A DNA stretch of 64,000 nt from Thermophagus sp052400625 (GTDB taxonomy: Bacteria; Bacteroidota; Bacteroidia; Bacteroidales; Marinilabiliaceae), in NCBI GenBank assembly GCA_052400625.1, contig JBQTGH010000002.1, one strand, 5' to 3'. The notes under the pieces are model-generated. The model saw nothing but the letters and a program-made list of their open reading frames with translations, had not been told where the DNA came from and searched no databases. Positions 36,695 through 46,118 of this stretch are shown one piece after another. The translations under genes and the position numbers were made by a program. The first letter of the stretch is position 1, and each line of letters starts with the position of its first letter.

Positions 36695-37732
36695 ATGAAG
36701 AAGGTATTTTTGATTTTTTCATTATTGTTGTTAGCGTATTCATTATCTGCACAAAAATATTTCATAACCAATCAATATGTTTACGATCTGTTTATGATTA
36801 ATCCTGCTGATGCAGGCAATAATAATGATTGTATCACTTTTAACGGATTCTATCAGAAGCAATGGTTTGGAGTTGATTTGGCTCCGACGACTCAACTATT
36901 TTCATTTCAAACCCCACTCTTTCAAAATCTGGGATCAGGGACTTACGTATTTAATGACCGAAACGGAAATTTCAAGAGAATGGGGCTCCAACAATCCTTT
37001 TCCGTAGAAGTGAAATTAAGGAAAAATAAAAAAGGTTTTACATCCTTACACTTTGGACTTTCAGCTTTTATCGAACAAAGTTCCATCGATTACAGCGGTT
37101 TTTCTGAAGGCGCAGGATTAGATCCCATCATCAACGGGAGCCGGGAAAGTGGTATGGGTTTTAATACCAATGCTGGATTAATGTTGGAAGTAAACAATCA
37201 CCATATCGGAGTTGCCTTGTCCAACATACTTCCACAAAATAACCCCATGTACAAATCGGAATGGGAACCCAAAACGGGGCCGGACCTCCATGTCCATGCA
37301 GGGACTTCATGGAAAATACCTGATCGCGACCTTTATTTAGAACCTTTGTTCTATTATCGACTGAATAATTTGCAAAATACTCGTTTTGACGCCAACCTAA
37401 AGCTTTATATGCCCACCTTGGATCCCAATTTTGCCCTATGGGGGATATTGGCATACCGACGCACTATGGATGAACAATTGGGAAAAGATCTTGGATTGGC
37501 AACAACCTTTGGAATCGATTATAAAAGATTTTCGGTCGGAATTGAACACCAACTAGGACTCACAGAAGCACAAAAACAATTCGGAAGCGCTCTAATTCTG
37601 GTTGCAGGATATAGGATATGTACCAACAATAAAAAGAAAGCTTTGCCATGCACACAAAAAGATGTAATTATTAAAGCCGCCAAAAGAGACCCGAATCGAG
37701 GCTTGAAAGGCATTAAAAACATTAAAAAATAA
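36695..37732 (+). CDS. PorP/SprF-family type IX secretion partner 2
   Basis: The start is ATG 36695 (MKKVFLIFSLLLLAYSLSAQ), giving a clean signal peptide. The mature protein begins KYFITNQYVYDLFMINPADAG, close to the family signature QYMxNxxxxNPAYAG. It continues through a beta-barrel with FYQKQWFGVDLAPTTQ. The C-terminus is extended and basic (KKKALPCTQKDVIIKAAKRD), unlike partner 1. It lies 85 bases after the IgGFc-type protein and is presumably its dedicated helper. The 345-residue length is normal for the family. Confidence 0.9.
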   Translation: MKKVFLIFSLLLLAYSLSAQKYFITNQYVYDLFMINPADAGNNNDCITFNGFYQKQWFGVDLAPTTQLFSFQTPLFQNLGSGTYVFNDRNGNFKRMGLQQSFSVEVKLRKNKKGFTSLHFGLSAFIEQSSIDYSGFSEGAGLDPIINGSRESGMGFNTNAGLMLEVNNHHIGVALSNILPQNNPMYKSEWEPKTGPDLHVHAGTSWKIPDRDLYLEPLFYYRLNNLQNTRFDANLKLYMPTLDPNFALWGILAYRRTMDEQLGKDLGLATTFGIDYKRFSVGIEHQLGLTEAQKQFGSALILVAGYRICTNNKKKALPCTQKDVIIKAAKRDPNRGLKGIKNIKK

Positions 37733-37857
37733 TATCTTTATTTGTTTTTCCCGTCAAAACTAAAAGAGTTAAATGCATGACACAAAGTCTTGTCTATAGT
37801 TTTCCCGGCAAATTAGAAAAAATTCAGGAAGCAAAAACGTAAATCAATTTTACTGGA

Positions 37858-38811
37858 ATGAATCTTAGACTCCTATATTTTCTATCGTTTTATGGTTGCA
37901 TATGGTTAAATACAAGCTGGTCCCGAGCCACTGTTTTATCATCGGATAATCAATTGCGCACAACCCAACAACCGGTGACCGCCAATCATGATTACATCAA
38001 CATGATAGAAAATTCTTCATGGACCATATCTGTCATCAATAATGATTATGGTCTGAAAGATGGCATTAGTAGTCTGGAAATTATTAATCCCCCTAAACAT
38101 GGGACAGCAGTGGTCGTCAATGACAACAGCATCAAATATACGCCCGATGAAGGATTTATAGGTACAGATCAATTAAAGTACCGAATATGTAATTCTTATA
38201 ATGAATGTGATGAGGCAATGGTTGCTATTACGGTAGAAGACTATGACTTCATCCCTGAACCAACAAACGATACTGTTATTTTTTACAGTGATAGCAGCGC
38301 TGTTTTTGACGTTCTCTTTAACGACAAATACATCTTTGACAAACCGCTTCAATTATCTATAGTTCAAGATTTAAACTATGGAAATTGCACCATCACAGAC
38401 AACCTTAAGATAAAAGTTGAAATCACCAGTTATTTTTTGGAGACCGACTCCCTTATTTATCAGGTTTGCGACCAGGAGGGAGATTGTGGTCAGGCTATTA
38501 TGTTTTTAAAACTAAAACAGGATGACTCTTCGCCGCTAATTCTCCCCGAAGCCTTCTCGCCTAATGGCGACGGATTTAACGACTTTTTCCGTGTTCCAGC
38601 CTTCGACTACTACTCAAACAGATCCATCACGGTATTTAATCGCAGTGGCATTATAGTCTTTGAAAGTCAAGACTATAATAACAAATGGGACGGCATTGGG
38701 AATAAAGGCCCTGTAAAAGGGCAAAAAGTACCACCGGGAATTTATTATTACGTCATAAAAATTGGCAACAATCATCAACAATTCAAAGGGAGTATTTATA
38801 TTCGCTATTGA
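37858..38811 (+). CDS. short Big_17 surface protein with type IX sorting domain
   Basis: This 317-residue secreted protein has a signal-like N-terminus (MNLRLLYFLSFYGCIWLNTS). Two cadherin-like/Big_17 domains follow (about 40-130 and 135-225; IKYTPDEGFIGTDQLKYRIC). The CHU_C type B sorting domain (from AFSPNGDGFNDFF to the end) ends GSIYIRY. It is far shorter than the two other CHU_C proteins here. In position (followed by a PorP/SprF gene) it makes a third export couple. A role as a small adhesin or a cap on a larger surface structure is a guess. Confidence 0.85.
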   Translation: MNLRLLYFLSFYGCIWLNTSWSRATVLSSDNQLRTTQQPVTANHDYINMIENSSWTISVINNDYGLKDGISSLEIINPPKHGTAVVVNDNSIKYTPDEGFIGTDQLKYRICNSYNECDEAMVAITVEDYDFIPEPTNDTVIFYSDSSAVFDVLFNDKYIFDKPLQLSIVQDLNYGNCTITDNLKIKVEITSYFLETDSLIYQVCDQEGDCGQAIMFLKLKQDDSSPLILPEAFSPNGDGFNDFFRVPAFDYYSNRSITVFNRSGIIVFESQDYNNKWDGIGNKGPVKGQKVPPGIYYYVIKIGNNHQQFKGSIYIRY

Positions 38812-38911
38812 TTAAAAAATAAATTAATCAGGGGCCTGAAAAAATCACCATATTTTCACACCAATAATTTTCAGAGTTCCTGATATGCTGAATTAACAGT
38901 GAAAGTTAGAC

Positions 38912-39892
38912 ATGAAAGAAATCAGGTACTTTGCCATATTTTTTTTTACACTCTGTCAAGGAGGGATTACACTAGTCCTTGGTCAGCAGAGTACCCTCAT
39001 GAATCATGCCTTATCACATCCTCTTATTCTCAATCCGGCCCTGGCAGGAAGCCGAAATTCCATAGCCATAGATTTTTATTCGCGTCAGCAATGGATAGGA
39101 TTTGAAGATGCACCTTCATTCTATTCTGCAAACATTCATTTCCCGATCAACGAATCCATGGCATCGCTAGGAGCTGGAGTCTGGTCAGAACAAACAGGCC
39201 CCCTAATGTATAACCGTTTGTTTTTCGACTACTCATACCTTCTGAGAGTTTCACGCAGGGCCTTTCTTTCTTTCGGAATAAGAATAGGCGCTGATCACTT
39301 TAACTTTGACCTGCAAAGCCTCCAAATAATAGATTATAATGACCCAGAATTTGCAGCCTCAATAGATAATGAAATACGGCCATCTTGGGGTGCCGGGATA
39401 TGGTTTTATACACCCTCCTTTTTTCTAGGTTTTTCCTTACCTCATCGTCCATTAAGCAACCTTTCCTGGAGTTCAGAGGCCGCAAAAGGGTTTGATTCTG
39501 CGCAAGAAGCAGACCTAAACGGCGGATTCCACATTAACCTGTCAAAACAAACCCAACTCACTATTTCTGCCCTTCATCGCTTCACTCAAAACGACATCTC
39601 CACAACCGATCTGGGAATAATGGTGAAGCACCCCAAAGGATTAAAATATGGCATTGTTTATCGTCCCGATTTTTCGGTGGCTGCACTTTTGGGGATTAAC
39701 ATCACCGAAGAAATAGGTTTTCTTTATTCATACGAAACGGCTATCGATCAAACGCAACCCATCATAAAAAAGGGTTCACATGAGATTACCGTTCATTTCG
39801 ACTTTACCCGCTGGATTAAACCCAATAGGAATCGACAATTCCTTCGTAAAAAAATAGAAAAAGAAGAACTTAACTCGATCCGGTATTTCTAA
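38912..39892 (+). CDS. PorP/SprF-family type IX secretion partner 3
   Basis: The 326-residue protein has a signal peptide (MKEIRYFAIFFFTLCQGGIT, cleaved near LGQ) and a mature start LMNHALSHPLILNPALAGSR with the family's NPxxAG motif. The block RQQWIGFEDAPSFY and barrel strands up to ITVHFDFTRW follow. It resembles partner 1 more closely than partner 2 (shared lengths and SHE-x-x-x-HF ending). It presumably handles the small Big_17 protein encoded 100 bases upstream. The basic C-terminal tail (RNRQFLRKKIEKEELN) would face the periplasm. Confidence 0.91.
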   Translation: MKEIRYFAIFFFTLCQGGITLVLGQQSTLMNHALSHPLILNPALAGSRNSIAIDFYSRQQWIGFEDAPSFYSANIHFPINESMASLGAGVWSEQTGPLMYNRLFFDYSYLLRVSRRAFLSFGIRIGADHFNFDLQSLQIIDYNDPEFAASIDNEIRPSWGAGIWFYTPSFFLGFSLPHRPLSNLSWSSEAAKGFDSAQEADLNGGFHINLSKQTQLTISALHRFTQNDISTTDLGIMVKHPKGLKYGIVYRPDFSVAALLGINITEEIGFLYSYETAIDQTQPIIKKGSHEITVHFDFTRWIKPNRNRQFLRKKIEKEELNSIRYF

Positions 39893-40251
39893 GTTAAACT
39901 CCACTAACATATAGTTTTTCATCATAAAACCTAATAATGGATACCCTTAAAAACAGAAAGTTAAGATTCCTATAGAATCTATATATTCTCACAATGAAAC
40001 ACTCATTTCTCAACCGCTTGCAAACTATCGAAAAAATTGACACGCCAAAGTCCATCTTCCATAGCAAACAGCTACATTTTGCTATGCATATTTTGAACTA
40101 CTGAATATTCACCTCACAGATTCCGAATGGATGCATTTTTCATACAATGAGGGGTAGAAAAGTTGGAATAACAAACAAATCTATTGTTTTATTGATATTG
40201 ATCTTTTTTTACTGTAATATGGCATATTATAAAACATTCTGAATTTAATTT
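39893..40251. other. 359-base gap before the glycogen genes
   Basis: No coding frame, strong hairpin or TAnnTTTG box with correct spacing is visible. The last 60 bases are AT-rich, as expected for a promoter/leader region. Confidence 0.4.
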
Positions 40252-42393
40252 ATGCCAGAAAAAAACATAGAAGTATGGCCTGGTCGGCCCTACCCTCTTG
40301 GAGCTGTTTATGATGGAAAGGGAGTTAACTTCGCCCTATTTTCCGATAACGCCTATGGAATAGACCTCTGCCTATTTGATGCCCACAATAACGAAACCCG
40401 AATCAAAATCAACGAACGGACCCACAACCATTGGCACATATATCTTCCGGGCATAAAACCCGGCCAAAAATATGGTTATCGTGTTCATGGCCCCTATGAG
40501 CCTCACAAAGGAATTCGCTTTAATGCCAACAAGCTTCTCATTGATCCTTACGCAAAAGCTCTGGACGGAGTTTTCCAGTGGAATGATGCCATGTATGGTT
40601 ATATTCCTGGGTCTAGCGACGAGGACCTATCTTTCAATGAAATGGATAGTGCTCCCTATGTCCCCAAATGCCTGGTTGTGGATGATCATTTTAATTGGGA
40701 AGGAGATCAAAGACTAAATATTCCCCTCCACGAAACCATAATCTATGAAACCCATGTCAAGGGATTCTCAAAACTGGCCCCAAACATTCCAGAGAGTATT
40801 CGTGGCACATATGCAGGAATAGCACACGCCTCAAGCATTGAATATTTTAAAAAAATAGGCATCAATGCCGTTGAGTTGATGCCTATACACCAGTCGGTAA
40901 CAGAGCATCGTTTAATTAACCAGAGGTTAACCAATTTTTGGGGCTATAATACCATAGGCTTCTTTGCCCCGGACACAAAATATTCATCCTCGGTAATCGA
41001 TGGGAACCAAGTAAAAGAATTTAAGCAAATGGTGAAAGACCTTCACCGTGCAGGCATCGAAGTCATTCTGGATGTGGTTTACAATCACACAGCAGAAGGC
41101 AACCATTCGGGCCCTACCCTCTGTTTCAGAGGTATCGATAATAAATCGTACTACCGTCTTTCGCCGGATGATCTCAGACATTATGTTGATTATACAGGCA
41201 CTGGCAACACCTTTAACACGGTTCATCCTACTGTCTTGCGCCTCATAATGGACAGTCTCCGTTATTGGGTAACAGAGATGCATGTAGATGGATTTCGCTT
41301 TGACCTGGCCCCTGTCCTTGCTCGTGAATTTGATGACGTAGACAAATGGGGTTCCTTCTTTGACGTACTGCATCAGGACCCCATACTATCACAAGTTAAG
41401 CTAATTGCTGAGCCCTGGGACCTGGGCGAAAATGGTTTTCAGGTCGGTAATTTTCCTGCCGGATGGATGGAATGGAATGCCAAATACCGCGACTGTATCC
41501 GCCGATTCTGGAGAGGCGACGATGAAGTTTTACCTGAATTTGCCAACCGATTGACGGGCAGCTCTGACTTGTATTTTGATAACTGGAGAACTCCTACTGC
41601 CAGCATAAATTTCATCACGGCACACGATGGATTTACACTGGCCGACCTGGTCGCCTACAACGAAAAACACAATGAAGCCAATGGTGAGGATAACAAAGAC
41701 GGAGAGAACTACAACCATTCATGGAACCACGGAGTGGAAGGCCCCACTGATAATCCCGAAATCCTTCAACTTCGCAAACAGCAAATCTTTAATTTTCTTT
41801 CCACCTTATTTCTCTCTCAAGGTGTTCCCATGCTTGTGGCCGGTGATGAGATGGGACGTACCCAGAAAGGAAACAACAATGCTTACTGTCAGGACAATGA
41901 CATTTCCTGGATCAACTGGAAGCAAAAAGACGAACAATTGCTTGATTTCACTTCAAAACTTATCCATTTCCGAAAAAAACATCCGGTTTTCTGTCGGCGA
42001 AAATGGTTTAAATATCAACCCATCAGAGGCCAAGATGTTACCGACATTGAATGGTTTACCCCCGACGGCATAGGAATGAACGAACAACAATGGAATGAAA
42101 CATTTGCCAAAACACTGGGAGTCTTTCTCTCAGGATTGGGGGTAAGAGCTGTATCCGATAAAGGTGTGCCGATTGTCGACGATAGCTTTTTCATCATCTT
42201 TCATTCCCGTGCCGAATCGATTCCGTTTATCTTGCCGGCTGAAAAGTGGGGAAAAAAGTGGCTAAAAATACTGGATACCTCTGAGCTATCGTTCAATGAA
42301 GAAGGATTAGCCCCGCCACTGCAGCCCGGACAACAAATTGAGGTAAAGGAGCGAACCGTCATGCTGTTCCGCGAATTACCCTCAAAAGAATAA
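40252..42393 (+). CDS. glgX: glycogen debranching enzyme GlgX (GH13 isoamylase type)
   Basis: The 713-residue cytoplasmic enzyme has an N-terminal CBM48 domain (about 10-110; PLGAVYDGKGVNFALFS). A GH13 barrel follows with all four conserved regions: DVVYNHT (274-280), GFRFDLA with nucleophile Asp351, LIAEPWD with acid Glu387, and FITAHDG with Asp459. It hydrolyses alpha-1,6 branches of phosphorylase-limit glycogen. MalQ follows after 25 bases, giving a two-gene glycogen or maltodextrin breakdown unit. Length and motifs are normal for GlgX. Confidence 0.95.
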   Translation: MPEKNIEVWPGRPYPLGAVYDGKGVNFALFSDNAYGIDLCLFDAHNNETRIKINERTHNHWHIYLPGIKPGQKYGYRVHGPYEPHKGIRFNANKLLIDPYAKALDGVFQWNDAMYGYIPGSSDEDLSFNEMDSAPYVPKCLVVDDHFNWEGDQRLNIPLHETIIYETHVKGFSKLAPNIPESIRGTYAGIAHASSIEYFKKIGINAVELMPIHQSVTEHRLINQRLTNFWGYNTIGFFAPDTKYSSSVIDGNQVKEFKQMVKDLHRAGIEVILDVVYNHTAEGNHSGPTLCFRGIDNKSYYRLSPDDLRHYVDYTGTGNTFNTVHPTVLRLIMDSLRYWVTEMHVDGFRFDLAPVLAREFDDVDKWGSFFDVLHQDPILSQVKLIAEPWDLGENGFQVGNFPAGWMEWNAKYRDCIRRFWRGDDEVLPEFANRLTGSSDLYFDNWRTPTASINFITAHDGFTLADLVAYNEKHNEANGEDNKDGENYNHSWNHGVEGPTDNPEILQLRKQQIFNFLSTLFLSQGVPMLVAGDEMGRTQKGNNNAYCQDNDISWINWKQKDEQLLDFTSKLIHFRKKHPVFCRRKWFKYQPIRGQDVTDIEWFTPDGIGMNEQQWNETFAKTLGVFLSGLGVRAVSDKGVPIVDDSFFIIFHSRAESIPFILPAEKWGKKWLKILDTSELSFNEEGLAPPLQPGQQIEVKERTVMLFRELPSKE

Positions 42394-42418
42394 GTACAAA
42401 CAGATATGGCCAGACAAA

Positions 42419-44005
42419 GTGAAAACTGATAATTACAAAGAAGACTCTTCCCTTTTTAACTCAGATGGGAAAGCGCCCCAAAAGCATCATCCCAACTTGC
42501 AAAAATCCAGAAGAGCCGGAGTTTTAATGCATATCACCTCACTTCCGGGGAAATATTATTCCGGTGATTTTGGCAGTGAAGCTTTTAGCTTTATTCGTTT
42601 CCTTAAAGATTCTGGCCATTCCGTCTGGCAGGTTCTACCCTTCACACCCACCTCAGCCCAAACGGAATGGTCCCCATACAGCTCGCCGTCAGCCTTCGCT
42701 GGCAATATTCTTTTTATCAGTCCGGAAAATCTAGGTAAATTATCCTTAATCAGCCCTGACGTTCTTAAAGCTGTAGAAACAAGACCAACAAAAGAAGCCA
42801 ATTTCCCTAAAGCACTTACGCTTCGTCTCCAACTCACCCAAACAGCTTATGATGTTTTCGCAAAGCATCAAAATGCAGAGACAAAGTGCCACTTTAATCT
42901 TTTCTGCAGAAAAGAACAATATTGGCTTCACGATTATGCTTTATTCATTCGCCTAAAGCAACAATTCAACAACTGTCCATGGAATCAATGGCCGACAGAA
43001 TACAAAGATCGACATCCTGTCACTTTAAAATTATTTGCTGAAGATCACCATAAAGAACTGGAGCTTGAAAAATTCCGACAATATCTTTTGGGGATCCAAT
43101 GGGAAGCATTGAAAAAACAAGCCAATCAACAAGGCATTGATATTATTGGGGATATCCCCATCTATTGTTCCTACGATAGCGCTGATGTTTGGGCTCATCC
43201 TCATTTATTTAAATTAAAAGCGGATAAATCGATGCAGGTAGTTGCAGGGGTTCCACCCGATTATTTCAGCAAAACTGGACAGCTTTGGAACATGCCGGTA
43301 TATCGGTGGGAAAATCATAAAACAGAAAATTTTGAATGGTGGCTTCATCGTATCCGTAAAAATCTGGAATGGTTTGACATTGCTCGTCTAGATCATTTTC
43401 GTGGTTTTGTTTCAGGCTGGGAGGTTCCTGCCAAAGCATCAACAGCCGTAAACGGCCGATGGGAAGACGGCCCAGGGCATTCGTTCTTTATTCGACTAAA
43501 AGAGTTGTATCCCAACATGCCCTTTATTGCAGAAGATCTGGGCGATGTAGACGACAAAGTTTACCGACTTCGGGACCAGTTTGATCTTCCGGGGATGGAG
43601 GTCCTACAGTTTGCGTTCGGAGATGATATGCCTCATTCAGTGCATATTCCCCATAATCATAAACCCAACAACGTTGTCTATACTGGGACTCATGACAACA
43701 ACACATTGAAAGGATGGTACTGCACAGAGATAAACAAATCCACAAAAAAAAGAATCATTCGTTATGTTGGTCATAGAATAAAAAACAAAAACATTCATCT
43801 TTTTTTCATCAGGATGGCATGGGCCTCTCCCTCCAGGCTTGCTATTATAACGATTCAGGATCTCTTGGGCAAGAAATCAAATTCCAGAATGAACCGTCCC
43901 GCCACAGAAAAAAACAACTGGAAATGGCGATTAAAGTCAATGAAAAAATTAGATAACCTGAGAAAAAAAATAAAGAATTTGCTTGAAGTATATGGTAGAT
44001 CCTGA
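42419..44005 (+). CDS. malQ: 4-alpha-glucanotransferase MalQ (GH77)
   Basis: The start is GTG 42419, the only start that leaves room before the conserved N-terminal segment RRAGVLMHITSLPG; the ATG at 42407 meets a stop. The 528-residue protein is the plain bacterial form without the CBM20 extension common in Bacteroidota MalQ. Catalytic residues are Asp325 (IARLDHFRGF), Glu372 (FIAEDLGDV) and Asp426 (YTGTHDNNT). It transfers maltosyl units between glucans, recycling short dextrins left after GlgX. The C-terminal loop that normally reads LGSEARMNTPG is KKSNSRMNRPA here, more basic than usual, but the catalytic core is complete. Confidence 0.93.
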   Translation: MKTDNYKEDSSLFNSDGKAPQKHHPNLQKSRRAGVLMHITSLPGKYYSGDFGSEAFSFIRFLKDSGHSVWQVLPFTPTSAQTEWSPYSSPSAFAGNILFISPENLGKLSLISPDVLKAVETRPTKEANFPKALTLRLQLTQTAYDVFAKHQNAETKCHFNLFCRKEQYWLHDYALFIRLKQQFNNCPWNQWPTEYKDRHPVTLKLFAEDHHKELELEKFRQYLLGIQWEALKKQANQQGIDIIGDIPIYCSYDSADVWAHPHLFKLKADKSMQVVAGVPPDYFSKTGQLWNMPVYRWENHKTENFEWWLHRIRKNLEWFDIARLDHFRGFVSGWEVPAKASTAVNGRWEDGPGHSFFIRLKELYPNMPFIAEDLGDVDDKVYRLRDQFDLPGMEVLQFAFGDDMPHSVHIPHNHKPNNVVYTGTHDNNTLKGWYCTEINKSTKKRIIRYVGHRIKNKNIHLFFIRMAWASPSRLAIITIQDLLGKKSNSRMNRPATEKNNWKWRLKSMKKLDNLRKKIKNLLEVYGRS

Positions 44006-44164
44006 CATCGAAACTTCGACAAATGGGAAAAAACATCAAACGATTTTTAAATATAAATGTGTATATTCGAGATATTTTCTAAAAATAAAATTCGAAAAAT
44101 TAAATGCTCAACCCGGTATTAAATGGTTAAAAAGATTATTTCAGCAATTCTCTAAACAACTCTA

Positions 44165-46051
44165 ATGAAGGACAAACCTCAGGATAAGAACTTCCTTAAC
44201 CAGGCTAACCTTGACCGTTTTTGCATCGACCATGCCGGAGTTGCCATATATCAAATATCTGAAGAAACAGGCCGCATTCTTAGCGTTAATCGTCAGGCCT
44301 GCCTTGATCTGGGCTACTCCAAAGAAGAACTTCTTAATATGTCAATCTTTGAGCTGGATACCAAATTTCTGAAAGGAGATGTAAAAAAATGGCGCCATCA
44401 CAGAGACAGCATCAAAAAAAAAGGCGGAGGAACCATTGAAAGCATGCACCGGCGGAAAGACGGAAGTCTCTTCCCTGTCGAAGTTTCCATCACCTATATT
44501 AATTTACACGAAAACCCAATCGCCTTCTCTTTTGTCCAAAACATTACAAAACGAAAAAATGCTGAAAATGCTCTGAAAAAAAGCGAAAAACTATTTAGAA
44601 CCACATTATACAGCATTGGCGACGGAGTGATCGCCTGCGATTCTAAAGGCAACATAAGGAATATCAACAAAGTAGCAGAGGAACTGACCGGCTGGAAAGA
44701 AGAAGATGCCAAAGGAAAGCCCATTGAGACAATATTCAGAATCATAAATGAATTTTCCAGAGACCCCGTCGTAAACCCTGTTAAAAAAGTGCTTAAAGAA
44801 GGACAAATTGTAGGGTTAGCCAATCATACTTTACTGATTTCACGTGAAGGACGTGAAATACCCATTGCCGATAGCGGAGCTCCCATTTTTAATGAAGAAG
44901 GAAAAATCATAGGTGTTGTACTGGTATTTCGCGATCAAACGGAAGAACGACATTATCAACGAGAACTGGAAAAAAGCAGAAATCATCTTGAAACTTTAAT
45001 GAATAATCTTCCGGGAATGGCCTTTCGCTGTGAAAACTCCCCTTCCTGGGATATGAAATACGTTAGCAAAGGCAGCGAAGAACTGACCGGTTACAAACCT
45101 GAAGAATTGATCCGGAATCCCGAAATAAGCTTTTCTGACCTTATTGCCGAAGATGATAAAAACAGAGTATGGGAAACCGTACAAAATGCGATCCAAAAAA
45201 ATGAATCCTACCAGGTTGAATATCGCATTATAACAAAAGAGGGGCGCAAAAAGTGGGTTTGGGAAAAAGGGGAAGCTGTATTTCTTGCCGATCGAAGCAT
45301 TGATGTCATTGAAGGCTTCATTACTGATATTTCGGAAAGAAAGCAGTTTGAAGCCAAAATGGAAGAGAATGACCGCCTCAAAACAGCCTTCCTTCAAAAC
45401 GTATCCCACGAAATACGAACCCCGATGAATGCCGTCCTAGGCTTTTCCGAACTCATCAAAATGGAAGGATTAACCAAAAAGGAAAAAAATGAATATCTTG
45501 ATATTATTCAGGCGAACGGACAAAAACTACTCAGTATTCTTAATAATGTTCTGGAATTATCAAAAATTGAAACAGGCGACATCAAAATAACGACTTCCAG
45601 ATTCAAGCTAAACGATCTTTTCAACGAAATGCTTTCTATTCATACCATTCCCGCACAAAGTAAAGGACTGGAACTGATATTCGCCAACACTGAATCCAAC
45701 AACGTTACAATCTATTCAGACTACACAAAACTTGACCAGATTCTGACAAATCTCATCAACAATGCCATAAAATATACCGATAAGGGGAAAATTGAGATGG
45801 GTTATTCAAAGCAAAAAAATTATATCCTCTTTTTTGTCAAAGATACCGGTATTGGCATATCCAAAACTCAACAAAAAAAGGTTTTTGAAAGATTTTACCG
45901 ATCCAATGATCCCAAAACCAGAAGTCATGAAGGAGTAGGTTTGGGACTCTCTATCTGCCTTGGACTTATTAACAAGCTAGATGGTGAAATATGGCTGGAT
46001 TCAGAGCCGGGAAAGGGAACCAATTTCTTTTTTTCTCTCCCGATTGGATGA
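44165..46051 (+). CDS. soluble PAS-domain sensor histidine kinase
   Basis: This 628-residue protein has no membrane segments. Three PAS domains (about 15-130, 140-260, 275-390) precede a HisKA domain with FLQNVSHEIRTPMNAVLGFS (His415) and a HATPase_c domain with NLINNAIKYT (N box, about 543) and GVGLGLSIC (G2 box). PAS domains often bind small ligands, haem or flavin and sense redox or light, but no ligand is visible here. No response regulator lies next to it, so it is an orphan kinase. It follows MalQ by about 160 bases; a link to glycogen metabolism is possible but unproven. Confidence 0.92.
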   Translation: MKDKPQDKNFLNQANLDRFCIDHAGVAIYQISEETGRILSVNRQACLDLGYSKEELLNMSIFELDTKFLKGDVKKWRHHRDSIKKKGGGTIESMHRRKDGSLFPVEVSITYINLHENPIAFSFVQNITKRKNAENALKKSEKLFRTTLYSIGDGVIACDSKGNIRNINKVAEELTGWKEEDAKGKPIETIFRIINEFSRDPVVNPVKKVLKEGQIVGLANHTLLISREGREIPIADSGAPIFNEEGKIIGVVLVFRDQTEERHYQRELEKSRNHLETLMNNLPGMAFRCENSPSWDMKYVSKGSEELTGYKPEELIRNPEISFSDLIAEDDKNRVWETVQNAIQKNESYQVEYRIITKEGRKKWVWEKGEAVFLADRSIDVIEGFITDISERKQFEAKMEENDRLKTAFLQNVSHEIRTPMNAVLGFSELIKMEGLTKKEKNEYLDIIQANGQKLLSILNNVLELSKIETGDIKITTSRFKLNDLFNEMLSIHTIPAQSKGLELIFANTESNNVTIYSDYTKLDQILTNLINNAIKYTDKGKIEMGYSKQKNYILFFVKDTGIGISKTQQKKVFERFYRSNDPKTRSHEGVGLGLSICLGLINKLDGEIWLDSEPGKGTNFFFSLPIG

Positions 46052-46118
46052 ATTTTACTATATTTAGGTGTTTCGTTCTACAAAAAATTAACCACTCTGG
46101 ATCAAATTAAATTACCAT

